64,000 nucleotides of DNA from Hanleya hanleyi. Lineage: Eukaryota; Mollusca; Polyplacophora; Lepidopleurida; Hanleyidae. The notes beneath the pieces are model-generated. The model saw only the letters and a program-made list of their open reading frames with translations, did not search any database and had not been told where the DNA came from. Of this stretch, positions 40,401 through 45,862 are shown piece by piece (position 1 is the first letter of the stretch; each line of letters begins with the position of its first letter). The translations under genes and the position numbers were made by a program. The stretch covers positions 18,203 to 82,202 of the forward strand of contig JAVTVY010020371.1 of the NCBI GenBank assembly GCA_036873755.1, in the 5' to 3' direction.

Positions 40401-43400
40401 CCACATGGCGTGTGTCTTTCAGCATACCAAATTACTGAGCTGGTGTAACTTGACTACAATTGTTTTAGAAGAGACACTAAAGTCAAAACGCACATGTCGT
40501 GCTTTTAGGCGTATCACCTCTTTGCACTGGAATGGGACAGGCCGTTTCAACTCTTGACCTTGCAAATTCCCGCCAAGTTTGTTTCATAAAATTTGTTTAC
40601 GTTAAGTTTTTACTACGATGATTTCATTGACTGAGAACAGTCAGCGGGTCGCGAATTACCTTTTCTGGGGCGAGCACATGATCTTATTGTGTCACGCAAA
40701 ATAGACTCGTCCATGCCAGCCTGCACATGGTTTCACGTGCCCAGTCAAAATATAATTTGGTCAGGTATCCCAGATATTACATCAGACCACATGCGGTCTG
40801 TAAATAGACTAAGATTTCCCCATGTCTGTATATCGTCGACATTATTCTCTGTCATTATTTCCTGTACATTTTCGGCCTACTCGGATTTCGCTGCCTGATA
40901 AACTAAACACAAAATTACTTTGGCGACTACACACTTCATGTAACAAAAATTCACTCGCCACTTTGGCGATTAACTCTATTTTTTAATCGACACATTGGCG
41001 AGTAACTGAACAATTCCGTCGCCAGTTGTCATTTTTTAGTCACCGTTGGCGAGTTGTCGACTGGGCTTCGTGAGCCCCCAACTGTCTACGGTCTTTTTCT
41101 TCATCATCGCGGCAGCCTCCCTGCCTGTACTTTCAGTTTTGGCTAACTGTCAAAGCTTTCACTTTCACCAGGGGCGTGGATTTCCCGTGGTTAGACTGAC
41201 CCAGATTTCTCGCTTGCAGCGTGTTCAGCATTTGGCTATAGGACGCAATGCATTGTAATGTGAACAGTGAGAATGGGAACCTCCATGAGACCGGCTTACA
41301 CCTATGCTCGATTGTGTCTTTTTTTTTTTTTTATAGTATGTTTACTTGTTCAAATTACAATACCCATCTGATAAAAACATTGGCCCCACGATAATTTATC
41401 AGATCCGAAAATCAGACGTCTGCAGCATTTTTTTTGCCGTGGATGGACGGTTTTACTACGGCAAACTCTGCGGCAGTGCCGATTGCCGCAGTGAATTGCG
41501 AGGGCTGCTCTCCAATACCTCCTGAATGATTATAGACAGAATTTCTGAATTCCTGACATGTGCAGCGGGCAAGCAGAAGCCTATTGAAGGATGACCTTGA
41601 CCTATATATTCAAGGTTACATTATAAGAATGTAAATGCAATGCTGTTGGTACTATATTTCTTGAAACACTATCATGTTTATCAACATGCTGCCAATAAAT
41701 GTAGCTACTAGTAGATGTGACAATTTCATGTTCAACTTATAAATGAGAAATCTGGCCTGTTATAGTTCACAACAACTTGACTAAATACAATCCTTTATCT
41801 TCCTAATTCTCTTTTTGTTTGATTTTGTCATTTTAGAATAAAGATGATCTCCATTTCTTTGCAATCCCAGTTCTCTTGGTGGTTGTGTTTGCATACTTTA
41901 TAGCAAAATGTTTTCTTTCTGTATATGAGGTATGTTCATTCAATGGTCTTCAGCGTATTATTGCGTATTCAACTAATCTCTATCTATGTTATTTACAGCA
42001 ATCCCTCTAATAATTCAATCACAGGAAGTGAAATATGAGGGTGATCAAATTTATTGTTTTAAAATTAATTAGAACAAGAACTTGTCAAGATGGTCCAAAA
42101 TCATGGAGATAATCCATTATTTCTTTATTATATCAATGATTAATCATGCAGATAATCCATTATTTCTTTGTTATATCAATGATTTTAGAGAGTGATCCAA
42201 TTTAACCAGCGATTCTCTATTTCACCTATAGATCACCAATCAATTATGCTCTCTCCTTTGAAATATAAAATCTGCTTGAGAAATAGTATTGAATGCCTTA
42301 GTTTAATCCAATATGTACTGAATAACTAAAATTTGTTCTGAACCATCAGTGGTTTTTAAAGTTTGAAAATCGTTGTTTTAGTTGACACACCATGGTAATG
42401 CTTGTGTACTGATATTACATGTTATTGTAGATGGTGGTTGATGCACTGCTGCTGTGTTTTTGTGAAGACTCTGAGATCAATGACGGTTCACCAGAGAAAC
42501 CTTACTTCATGGAAACATCATTAATGGTAATTACCCTCTACACGCCAGGAAATACCGACCCTTAGATACTTACATGAAAGTTTGTCTAATATATCTGTCT
42601 GTGCAGTGTTGTATATATAGCACTTTATAATTGTACTGGTGCACCTGTGCGTCAGCTGTTATTTGAGCTGAGCACAAAGGCAGGTAAATTAATGAGCATG
42701 TTAGATCTGTACATCAAATTGACACAAGATCATGCTGGATTAACTTCATTAATTACCCAGACTGTATTACTGCTCTTGATGATTATACTCATTATTTGTG
42801 CTTTTATCTTACACATAATCATGCTTGTAACGATTATCATTATATATCGGATTACTCCTTCAATGGTTCTCTTGTGCTGATGTTTAGTCAACATTGTTTT
42901 TTTGTCTTTTGTCATGTACAAGTTCTGGAAATACTGGCACAATCCCAACATAATTGTTAAACATAATAAAAAAAAATAATTGTTAAACCGAGTTATTATT
43001 TTGGCTAGTTTCTTACCTTATAATAATTACTCTTGAGGCTACTGATAAGGTCACCTCTCTCACTGAGAACTGTATAAAACAATTAGACCTGGCTGGAAAT
43101 AAGGGGGGGGGGGGGGGCATATTTTAGCTAAATGTGCATGTAAATAGATATATTCAATTCAACCCCTGCTAAAGTAAGTAACTTATTCATCTGTCATATA
43201 GGGTGCATTTAAGGCGCAAATAGAGCGCATGAATTGAGAGAGCTAAGGCACAGTTGGGGCGCAATTGGGGTGTGCACTCTGTCTGCGCCCCCAATTTTGC
43301 CATTAGACTCAATATGGCTAGGGCGCAAATTAGGGCGCATTCCAAATATTTTAATTGTGCCTTATATGCGCCCTATTAGAGAACAGGGCGTAGTTGGGGC

Positions 43401-45155
43401 CAATCTTACGGTGCAGATAAGGCACAGCTGGGGCACAGAAACGGCGCAGTTGGGGCGCGATTATGGCGCACTGTCAGAATAATAGCATTTTTCTTGAGTT
43501 TTTTCCTTCAAATTACTTCTACGTACACATCTGAAACCCTATACATTATCCCCTATCCACAAAACAGAGATGAAACACTCACCAAAATCCTGTTAAATGG
43601 GCATGAAATCTTCATATTTAAAATAGCTCTTTGAAAACCAATATATCTGCCTTTCTTTTGTTAATATCAGCCAATAAGGTAATGGTCATGTGACAGTTTT
43701 GGCTAATCAGATAACATGCTATTGTGCAGTTAATAGGGTGCAGATAGGGTGCAGTTGGGGTGCAAGTAGGGCGCAGTTGGGGTGCAATTAGGGTGCACTC
43801 TGAGAATAATAGCATGAATGATGTACATGTACTGGTCATACTGGTAGGGCGCAGTCGGGGTGCAGATAAGGAGAAATATCTTTTTCAAGTAAACGTCTGA
43901 TTTTTTTTGTTGAAATAATGTTATTAAAATTAAGTAATAAATGAAAGTCCAAATTTCACATTAATGAATTTATAGACTGAGCAGAATAGTGAAGAAAGCA
44001 GTATGAATTTTTGGGAAAAACTTTTTTTTACAAAGACCTGCATGCACATGTCTTTAAAATGACACACATGCATATGTGATTACTAGCTAAAAAAAGTCCA
44101 GAATTAAGGCACAAGTATACATGTAGGGTTCACTCTGAATTATAGATAAAATGGTTATGTCCTGAGGGCGCATTTAGGGCGCAGTCTGAGTTCTCGAAAA
44201 AGTAGTTATGTCCACAGGGCGCAGATAGGGTGCAGTCTAAATTTTGGAGAAAACATCTATGTCCACAGGGCGCTAGTAGGGCGCAGTCTGAATATCAGAG
44301 AAAATTTCAAACTAAATAAGGCGCAATTGGGGCGTGCGCCCTATCTCTAGATTCTAGGGCGCATTCCCGAAGGGCGCAATTAGGGCGCAGCAGGGTGGAT
44401 GGGAGGAAGACAGGGTGCAATTAGAGCGCAGTAGATAGACAAGGCGCAAGTAGGGCACAATTGGGGTGCGCACCCTATATCTGTGAATACAGGGGTAAAA
44501 GTGTTCGGTGTCAGTTTTTATGGGTAATCATTTCATTTAAACTCTTTCCCATTTGAGTTATTTTACCATTTAGCTAGTATTTTGTTTGTAAGTGTAGAAA
44601 AGCGTTAAGCTCATGAAAGCATTTTGATCACCATATTTTCATTCAGCATCTTTTGCGGGAAATCATTTTGTTGTGGAAAGCATCGGGGCACTAGATTTTG
44701 CTCATTTTGAACACTTGTAATTTCGTTCTGATACAAAATAATCTCATTAGGATTTGTGAACAAATCGTTGGCTTGATAAATAAAATGAAAAATCATTTTG
44801 CTTGATAAACGAAAAGATATAAACTAACTGCAATATAAACGAAGCTTCCCATAAAATCATTTAGTTAAAAAAAGTGTTCGATCACCATTTAGAAATGGTT
44901 TTGGTAAATGCTAAACGAAAGGAATATAATCGGACACCAAAACGCTTTTACCCATGGAAAAAATATATATATGTACATGTATATATGAGTACACGTCGTC
45001 TTACATATGTCCAATACTATATTACTATGATTTATGTTTGGTATTTTCAGCGTTTTGTGACCCACAGTAGTAGAGCCCTGGATAACTTGAAGCACCGGTC
45101 CATAGACTCGACTGGTGTGGATGGGGAGGAGGCCGTGGAGCCAGTGAGGGTATGA
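9800..45155 (+). CDS. SLC44A1: Choline transporter-like protein 1 gene (15 visible exons, N-terminus missing)
   Basis: Exons joined: 9800-9898, 27751-27893, 30508-30726, 31703-31848, 32287-32376, 33620-33756, 35927-36113, 36494-36659, 37606-37746, 38147-38262, 38535-38572, 39167-39295, 41837-41929, 42431-42526, 45051-45155. They sum to 1905 nt (634 codons plus stop) with every junction GT-AG and in phase. The product is a multi-pass SLC44 family protein. CTL1 members move choline across the plasma and mitochondrial membranes for phosphatidylcholine synthesis. Family landmarks seen in order: CTDIVFLF (TM1), [11 protein letters not shown] (start of the large outer loop), [32 protein letters not shown], the cysteine-rich [33 protein letters not shown], and [11 protein letters not shown] near the C-terminus. 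Loop asparagines in NVT and NES could be glycosylated. The length is about 20 residues short of a typical CTL1, matching the unseen first exon. CTL1 fits better than CTL2-5 because of the GYDSYGN and MRKRVALT segments. Exon 2 is tandemly multiplied (see its entry), so a longer product is possible. Confidence 0.93.
9899..10199. other. Intron 1, left end
   Basis: Starts with the donor GTATGT. Contains two copies of a short motif of the type GTGACTCRGGTTAC (near 9978 and 10157) that recurs elsewhere in this intron (near 12060, 12077, 25016, 25760 and 25925). No coding signal seen. Confidence 0.6.
10200..11962. mobile_element. TIR element nested in an older repeat, with an inner fold-back core
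   Basis: The outer ends are inverted: AGTGCTTCGGATTT on the left and AAATCCGAAGCACT on the right, flanked by a short direct repeat ACCACC. The insertion is confirmed by a paralogous empty site at 24845-24860, where CAGACCAC runs straight into TAGTTCAAA. Inside, arms of about 165 bp at 10514-10676 and 11037-11212 are near-perfect reverse complements, a fold-back element in itself. The right part (11470-11843) looks gene-like. On the minus strand there is an ATG at 11562 with 31 open codons to a possible donor at 11470 (N-terminus [17 protein letters not shown]). On the plus strand an ATG at 11807 runs 37 nt to a GTAAAT donor, with CCAAT-box-like motifs (GATTGGTCAG, ACCAATTATAAG) between them. 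No transposase was seen, so it is non-autonomous. Confidence 0.8.
12190..12900. repeat. Dispersed repeat copy A (pearl-like sequence)
   Basis: Closely related to 22355-22973 plus 24448-24720, with shared blocks such as ACACCGATGT, GGGAACTGATGCATATCC, AAGCTTCGGCGGCC and GGTCACGTGGTTTGGCCGCC. The style (GAAACTTGG, GCGGCCATCTT) matches the core units of the pearl-like elements at 14676-16206. Weak open frames inside it are not conserved between the copies. Not coding. Confidence 0.75.
12901..13988. other. Intron 1 segment with a (TTG)n microsatellite
   Basis: Mostly unremarkable AT-rich sequence. A perfect TTG/CAA trinucleotide run of about 12 units lies at 13451-13488. It makes a polyglutamine-like frame on the minus strand and a polycysteine-like frame on the plus strand, neither with other support. 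Confidence 0.7.
13989..14360. mobile_element. Pearl-like non-autonomous element fragment
   Basis: Begins with CCCCTCGGCCAACTTTGGCC followed by a TACGTCCGTCCGTCC-type tetranucleotide run, then about 1.5 copies of a core with the block ATCGAAAATGAGTC and TTGCAGAGTTATGCCCCTT. The same head, CCCCTCGGCCAAA, begins the larger element at 14676. Confidence 0.72.
14361..14675. other. Unannotated intron 1 segment
   Basis: I see no gene, repeat unit or recognisable element in this stretch between two pearl-like elements. Confidence 0.5.
14676..16206. mobile_element. Pearl-like element with tandem cores
   Basis: The head CCCCTCGGCCAAAATTTGGC is followed by a GTCTGTCCGTCC microsatellite at 14726-14776, then about eight diverged tandem cores of roughly 130-160 bp, each ending in GGCGGCCATCTTTAATTTA. 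The tail GCCGAGGGGTTTT is the inverse of the head. This build (tetranucleotide run plus tandem cores) is that of the pearl family first described in oysters, later grouped with Helitron/Helentron-type non-autonomous elements. Confidence 0.82.
16285..17840. mobile_element. Second pearl-like element, AGGTCAAGGTCA core
   Basis: The head TATACGCCCGCCAAAAGGCG is a small hairpin followed by a GTCCGTCTGTCC run (16328-16361). About nine diverged tandem cores follow, each with AGGTCAAGGTCA, CACTGTGACCCC and AAAATCAGGAAATCATT. The AGGTCA half-sites resemble nuclear-receptor half-sites; this is probably incidental. Confidence 0.8.
17886..19850. mobile_element. CAGGGG-TIR DNA transposon, 1965 bp, 5-bp TSD
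   Basis: Ends are CAGGGGTTTTTTCAGAC and its inverse GTCTGAAAAAACCCCTG, flanked by CATGT on both sides. Subterminal regions are crowded with ATTGAGTTTTT or ATTGAGTTTCTG, probably transposase-binding repeats. Nested inside, 18508-18545 and 18775-18815 form an inverted pair (TTTCCGTATTGGCGGAA). On the minus strand, an ATG at 18329 opens 15 codons ([15 protein letters not shown]) to a GTAACG donor at 18284, below a CCAAT box (AGCCAATCACGG), resembling a captured promoter and first exon. No transposase is seen. TIR sequence and short TSD suggest a hAT-related family, but the usual hAT TSD is 8 bp, so this assignment is tentative. Confidence 0.82.
19851..20335. other. Unannotated intron 1 segment
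   Basis: No gene or clear repeat seen. At 20327-20347 three or four CCTAA units occur just before the next element; they are too few to be telomeric. Confidence 0.5.
20336..21150. mobile_element. Third pearl-like element, five cores of about 158 bp
   Basis: A GTCCGTCCGTCTGTCC run at 20349-20372 is followed by five tandem cores starting at 20382, 20540, 20698, 20855 and 21022. Each contains TTGTAAACACATTATCTCA, CAACAATGAAACTTCATACAG and TTTTTCAGGAGTTATGCCCC. The cores are more alike than in the two neighbouring elements, so this one is probably younger. Confidence 0.85.
21151..22354. other. Intron 1 segment with homopolymer runs
   Basis: Poly(T) at 21528-21541 and poly(G) at 22170-22182. Short frames occur on both strands (for example 21231-21459 and 21819-22079) but have no recognisable domain. 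I regard the segment as non-coding, probably old repeat DNA. Confidence 0.45.
22355..24720. repeat. Dispersed repeat copy B, split by a transposon
   Basis: Copy B of the repeat at 12190-12900. It runs 22355-22973, is interrupted by the TIR element at 22980-24441, and continues from 24448 with ATGGCGGATTCG and CATCTTGGATT-type blocks. The uninterrupted copy A reads GGGGAAAGTGACTACATATATG at the corresponding place (split here for length: GGGGAAAGTGACT, ACATATATG), showing the empty target. Confidence 0.75.
22980..24441. mobile_element. CAGGGTTTCATA-TIR DNA transposon, 1462 bp, 6-bp TSD
   Basis: The ends CAGGGTTTCATA and TATGAAACCCTG are perfect inverses and are flanked by GACTAT on both sides (22974-22979, 24442-24447). 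Subterminal motifs TTTTGCCACCGG and ATTGAGTTTT recur near both ends, linking it to the elements at 17886 and 38693. Minus-strand gene-like pieces occur inside: a possible acceptor CTTAG followed by an open stretch over roughly 24193-23990, containing [15 protein letters not shown], and a Kozak-like AAAATGGCGGAAGG near 23752. No transposase seen; non-autonomous. Confidence 0.85.
24825..25060. repeat. Paralogue of the sequence flanking the element at 10200-11962
   Basis: Matches 10180-10199 joined to 11965-12120, including GACCCCCAGACCAC, TAGTTCAAATGAGATTT, TTGATATATAATAGCAACAG and GGTTACAGTTTGTC. It lacks the 1.76-kb insertion and so acts as the empty site. An extra stretch near 24890-24930 differs between the copies. 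Confidence 0.8.
25061..27093. other. Intron 1, right part
   Basis: AT-rich single-copy DNA to about 26300, then a CpG-richer patch (26410-26760) ending in TCAAAATGGCGGGCC at 26725-26739, a YY1-type start-site motif, where ATG opens only four codons. The intron ends in CCATTTCAG at 27085-27093, the first of eight tandem acceptors. No coding exon was found. Confidence 0.5.
27094..27750 (+). repeat. Seven extra in-frame copies of the start of exon 2 with its 3' splice site
   Basis: Units start at 27094, 27187, 27280, 27373, 27466, 27559 and 27652, with the eighth, complete exon copy at 27751. The period is 93 bp, except 99 bp for the seventh unit, which gained ACATGT. Each unit is the first part of exon 2 ([19 protein letters not shown]) plus about 24 nt of intron end, ATTTCTATATCTCTATTTCAG-like, which reads through as ISISLFQ. 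All units are in one open frame. Copies differ by only one to a few bases, so the expansion is recent. Whether these units are included in mRNA or are skipped intron cannot be decided from DNA. Confidence 0.95.
27751..27893 (+). CDS. SLC44A1: CTL1 exon 2: TM1 end and first outer loop
   Basis: Runs from acceptor TATTTCAG to donor GTGAGT and ends two bases into a codon (CC, completed by G of the next exon to proline). It encodes [17 protein letters not shown], then [16 protein letters not shown] and [21 protein letters not shown] is the CTL1 hallmark at the beginning of the large extracellular loop; NVT is a potential glycosylation site. The start chosen is the last of eight equivalent acceptors because it gives the length of known CTL1 proteins. 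Using the first acceptor (27094) would add 219 residues in frame. Confidence 0.9.
27894..30507. other. Intron 2
   Basis: Starts GTGAGT and ends TTTAACAG. AT-rich and mostly single-copy. A 26-bp near-duplication (AACTCTGTATTCACCG, TTTATTTATA) lies at 28822-28870. No other exon or mobile element recognised. Confidence 0.6.
30508..30726 (+). CDS. SLC44A1: CTL1 exon 3: extracellular loop
   Basis: Enters in phase after two bases (CC|G) and leaves two bases into the next codon. It encodes [35 protein letters not shown] and the LPVPER segment. The paired cysteines (ICVAVC, LCDYN, PCPNLP) match the disulfide-rich outer loop of CTL1. The donor is AAAG|GTATGG. Confidence 0.92.
30727..31385 (+). repeat. 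Decayed tandem copies of the end of exon 3 with its donor site
   Basis: After the true donor, the block ACATAGCTGTGGAGGATTAC ... CAGTCCCTGAAAGGTATGGG recurs at 30796-30900 (148-bp period) and, more diverged, near 30945-31040, 31140-31250 and 31275-31385. In the second copy CCAGTCCCTGAAAG|GTATGG still looks like a working donor. Reading on from exon 3 soon meets a stop (GGTCTGA near 30738), so the copies are intronic. Confidence 0.85.
31703..31848 (+). CDS. SLC44A1: CTL1 exon 4: loop end and TM2 start
   Basis: Acceptor CATTGTAG, donor GTATGG. It encodes [36 protein letters not shown] and [13 protein letters not shown]. The RCIP cysteine pairs the outer loop in the family; NES could be glycosylated. 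Hydrophobic TM2 begins at VALCFIAL and continues in exon 5. Confidence 0.92.
31849..32286. other. Intron 4
   Basis: AT-rich intron, GTATGG to TTATTGCAG. No repeat or exon noticed. Confidence 0.6.
32287..32376 (+). CDS. SLC44A1: CTL1 exon 5: TM2-TM3
   Basis: A 90-nt exon between TTGCAG and GTAAGT, phase 1 on both sides. It encodes [13 protein letters not shown] and [17 protein letters not shown], two hydrophobic stretches around the conserved RY pair. Confidence 0.92.
32403..33082 (+). repeat. 25-bp minisatellite in intron 5
   Basis: Roughly 27 copies of TACCCATACAACTG, TCCTCCTTGTC, with occasional 10-11 bp insertions (ATTGCCATACA). It begins 26 bp after the exon 5 donor. Since 25 is not a multiple of 3, three units make a 25-residue cycle that stays open in all three plus frames; these are artefacts, not genes. 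Confidence 0.95.
33083..33619. other. Intron 5, right part
   Basis: Single-copy intron DNA ending in the acceptor ACGTTTCAG. No features recognised. Confidence 0.6.
33620..33756 (+). CDS. SLC44A1: CTL1 exon 6: TM3 end, inner loop, TM4 start
   Basis: Between TTTCAG and GTAAGT, ending in phase 0. It encodes [19 protein letters not shown] then [20 protein letters not shown] and IIATILT. FLWW corresponds to the conserved LWWLY of SLC44A1, and the polar middle matches the loop before TM4. Confidence 0.92.
33757..34140. repeat. 28-bp minisatellite, left block
   Basis: About 13 copies of AATATCACCAGCAATGG, TATATACAATA. The first copy overlaps the exon 6 donor itself (GTAAGTGAATATCACCAGC). Most copies carry GGTATATAC or GGTAAATAC, so they repeat a weak donor-like GT. 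The array is split by the element at 34142-34628. Confidence 0.94.
34142..34628. mobile_element. 487-bp TIR element with 9-bp TSD inside the minisatellite
   Basis: The ends CATCTTC...GAAGATG extend to about 28 bp of imperfect inverted repeat with AGCCAAGTC and TACATC. CACCAGCAG is duplicated on both sides (34133-34141, 34629-34637). A TSD of this length is typical of Mutator-like elements. The inside has a higher CpG content than the surroundings and, on the minus strand from 34467, a start codon in good context (AAGATGTCGGCC) below a CCAAT box, opening a frame with [17 protein letters not shown] and later HVC. This resembles the CxxC start of a zinc-finger-type domain. It looks like a gene fragment carried by a non-autonomous transposon (Pack-MULE-like), which is an inference. 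Confidence 0.75.
34629..35145. repeat. 28-bp minisatellite, right block
   Basis: About 18 more copies of AATATCACCAACAATGG, TATATACAATA. This block has mostly CCAACAATGG where the left block has CCAGCAATGG, so the two sides have partly evolved or expanded separately. Confidence 0.93.
35146..35417. other. Intron 6 unique part with poly(G)/poly(C)
   Basis: Contains a poly(G) run at 35290-35303 and a poly(C) run at 35331-35341, in inverted relation so they could pair. No exon. Confidence 0.55.
35418..35926 (+). repeat. Four upstream partial copies of exon 7 with acceptors
   Basis: Partial exon 7 copies begin near 35418 and 35532 (strongly decayed) and at 35654 and 35789 (well preserved, acceptor TCTGTAG or CCTGTAG before GTGATMTTACT). 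The full exon starts at 35927. Spacings of the good copies are 135 and 138 bp. The preserved copies encode about [12 protein letters not shown] and [12 protein letters not shown] and then run into TAG, part of the next acceptor, in frame. Use of a decoy acceptor would therefore truncate the protein. Confidence 0.88.
35927..36113 (+). CDS. SLC44A1: CTL1 exon 7: TM4-TM5
   Basis: Acceptor TTCTGTAG, donor GTTCGT (weak). It encodes [35 protein letters not shown] and [29 protein letters not shown] is one of the strongest CTL1 signatures, joining TM4 to the next helix, and FQPLWTFF starts TM5. This is the last and only complete copy of a tandemly repeated exon start. Confidence 0.93.
36494..36659 (+). 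CDS. SLC44A1: CTL1 exon 8: TM6 and conserved core
   Basis: Acceptor CTTGCAG, donor GTCAGT. It encodes [37 protein letters not shown] and [19 protein letters not shown]. The block WWYH-GLIW-SEFI-ACQQ-V-G-V is the most conserved part of the SLC44 family. Confidence 0.94.
36660..37605. other. Intron 8
   Basis: GTCAGT to ATTACAG. A poly(C) run at 37063-37074 is the only notable feature. No exon or mobile element recognised. Confidence 0.6.
37606..37746 (+). CDS. SLC44A1: CTL1 exon 9: TM7
   Basis: Acceptor ATTACAG, donor GTAAGA. It encodes [39 protein letters not shown] and [25 protein letters not shown] is conserved in CTL proteins. Confidence 0.93.
38147..38262 (+). CDS. SLC44A1: CTL1 exon 10: cysteine-rich inner loop
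   Basis: Acceptor TTTTACAG, donor GTAAAA. It encodes [32 protein letters not shown] and ANAYTYI. The run of cysteines before [14 protein letters not shown] is typical of the family and probably lies next to the membrane on the cytoplasmic side. Confidence 0.93.
38535..38572 (+). CDS. SLC44A1: CTL1 exon 11 (38-nt exon)
   Basis: A very short exon, CTTCCACAG to GTAGCT. It supplies [13 protein letters not shown], linking NAYTYI to the next exon; TNFC-SA matches CTL1. It is too short to be found by an open-frame search and was placed by phase and family alignment. Confidence 0.88.
38573..39166. other. Intron 11 (holds a MITE)
   Basis: GTAGCT to ATTTGCAG. The central part is the CAGGGG-TIR element at 38693-38916; the rest appears to be single-copy intron. 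Confidence 0.65.
38693..38916. mobile_element. 224-bp CAGGGGTTTATAG MITE, 6-bp TSD
   Basis: Starts CAGGGGTTTATAGAAGTC and ends GACTATGAACCCCTG, flanked by GAGATT on both sides (38687-38692, 38917-38922). It carries AAAACTCAAT three times, the inverse of the ATTGAGTTTT motif of the larger elements at 17886 and 22980, so it is a short member of that family. Confidence 0.85.
39167..39295 (+). CDS. SLC44A1: CTL1 exon 12: TM8
   Basis: Acceptor TTTGCAG, donor GTAAGT, phase 0 on both sides. It encodes [39 protein letters not shown] and VWLR. NALRVA-IN-VGDF-LFLGK is strongly conserved in CTL1. Confidence 0.94.
39322..41507. mobile_element. 2186-bp CAGCCCTC-TIR DNA transposon, 5-bp TSD, in intron 12
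   Basis: The left end CAGCCCTCACAATTCA and right end TGAATTGCGAGGGCTG are inverses; CTCTC is duplicated on both sides (39317-39321, 41508-41512). Subterminal TGCCGTGG and TGCGGCA motifs recur near both ends. It starts 26 bp after the exon 12 donor and fills most of intron 12. Near 40920-41060 there is a cluster of GGCGA/TCGCC repeats. A gene-like start in AAATGGCCAGAATG context at 40337 opens 33 codons ([18 protein letters not shown]...). No transposase was found; non-autonomous. Confidence 0.82.
41508..41836. other. Intron 12, right end
   Basis: Single-copy intron sequence ending in TCATTTTAG. Nothing recognised. Confidence 0.6.
41837..41929 (+). CDS. SLC44A1: CTL1 exon 13: TM9
   Basis: Acceptor ATTTTAG, donor GTATGT, phase 0 on both sides. 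It encodes [19 protein letters not shown] and [12 protein letters not shown]. The CFLSVYE end of the helix is a CTL family signature. Confidence 0.93.
41930..42430. other. Intron 13
   Basis: GTATGT to TATTGTAG. A 45-bp imperfect duplication (AATCCATTATTTCTTT) lies near 42110-42185. No other feature. Confidence 0.6.
42431..42526 (+). CDS. SLC44A1: CTL1 exon 14: TM10 and start of the C-terminal tail
   Basis: Acceptor TTGTAG, donor GTAATT, phase 0 on both sides. It encodes [20 protein letters not shown] and [36 protein letters not shown] is the conserved C-terminal signature of CTL1. Confidence 0.94.
43205..44490. repeat. Degenerate GGGCGCA-rich repeat region in intron 14
   Basis: The motifs GGGCGCAGTT, GGGCGCAATTA, GGGTGCAGATA and their variants recur a few dozen times, interspersed with unrelated AT-rich DNA. 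Inverted partners (TGCGCCCT next to AGGGCGCA, for example near 44335-44365) would form hairpins. A few gaps of ordinary sequence lie between clusters (43490-43720, 43870-44160). I recognise no named family. Confidence 0.75.
45051..45155 (+). CDS. SLC44A1: CTL1 exon 15: C-terminus and stop
   Basis: Acceptor GTATTTTCAG. It encodes [34 protein letters not shown] and the stop TGA (45153-45155), matching the place and length of the polar CTL1 C-terminal tail. The sequence AGG|GTATGA at 45147 could also serve as a donor, because the stop lies inside a GT-containing hexamer. Alternative C-termini are known for CTL1 in vertebrates, and a candidate downstream exon is listed at 48931. Confidence 0.88.
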   Translation, partial: RFVTHSSRALDNLKHRSIDSTGVDGEEAVEPVRV

Positions 45156-45261
45156 TGACAGACTCATAGTGGTCATCCATCCTCCTTCACCCGAGTAACT
45201 CCTGAACATGTATGTGCCTAAAGGACCATCATATCATATCACCTAATGTACAAAACAAAAT

Positions 45262-45862
45262 GTGTGCTGCTCAACCAAGAGATTATGTTACCATCAGGTC
45301 ATCCTCTATATGTTACCATGGTTATGGATGAACGTCTCATCAAAGCTGATCATCACTGAATTATTAGTTACCTTGGTTATTTATCAACAGCTGTTACCAT
45401 GGTTAGTGATCAACGTTGGATTACTAGTGGCTGTTACTGTGGTTACTGATCAACAGCTATTACCATGGTTACTCATCATCACTGGATTACTAGTTACCTT
45501 GGTTACTGATCAACACCTGTTACCATAGTTACTGATCCATGGCTGTTACCATGGTTACTGATCAACATTGGATTACTAGTTACCTCGATACTGATCAATG
45601 TTGTTACCGTGGTTACTGATCAACGACTGTTACCGTGGTTACTGATCAACAGGTGTTACCTTGGTTACTGGTCAACGGCTGTTACCATAGTTACTGATCA
45701 ATGGCCGTTATCGTGGTTACTGATCAATGACCTAACATGGTTACTGATCAACAGCGGTTATCTCGGTTACTGATCAATGGCTGTTACCATAGTTACTGAT
45801 CAATGGCTGTTACCGTGGTTACTGATCAATGGCTGTTGCCGTGGTTACTGATCATCAATTCA
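45262..45862. repeat. Degenerate 26-bp repeat GGTTACTGATCAACRGCTGTTACC
   Basis: About 22 diverged copies of GTTACTGATCAA plus GGCTGTTACCATG, just downstream of the CTL1 stop and possibly within its 3' UTR. Open stretches here come from the repeat. Confidence 0.88.

Noticed and set aside
44874..45050. 5' extension of CTL1 exon 15 as a separate small gene
   Set aside because: The stretch ends in a clear polypyrimidine-AG acceptor at 45050, and the CTL1 homology begins exactly after it.
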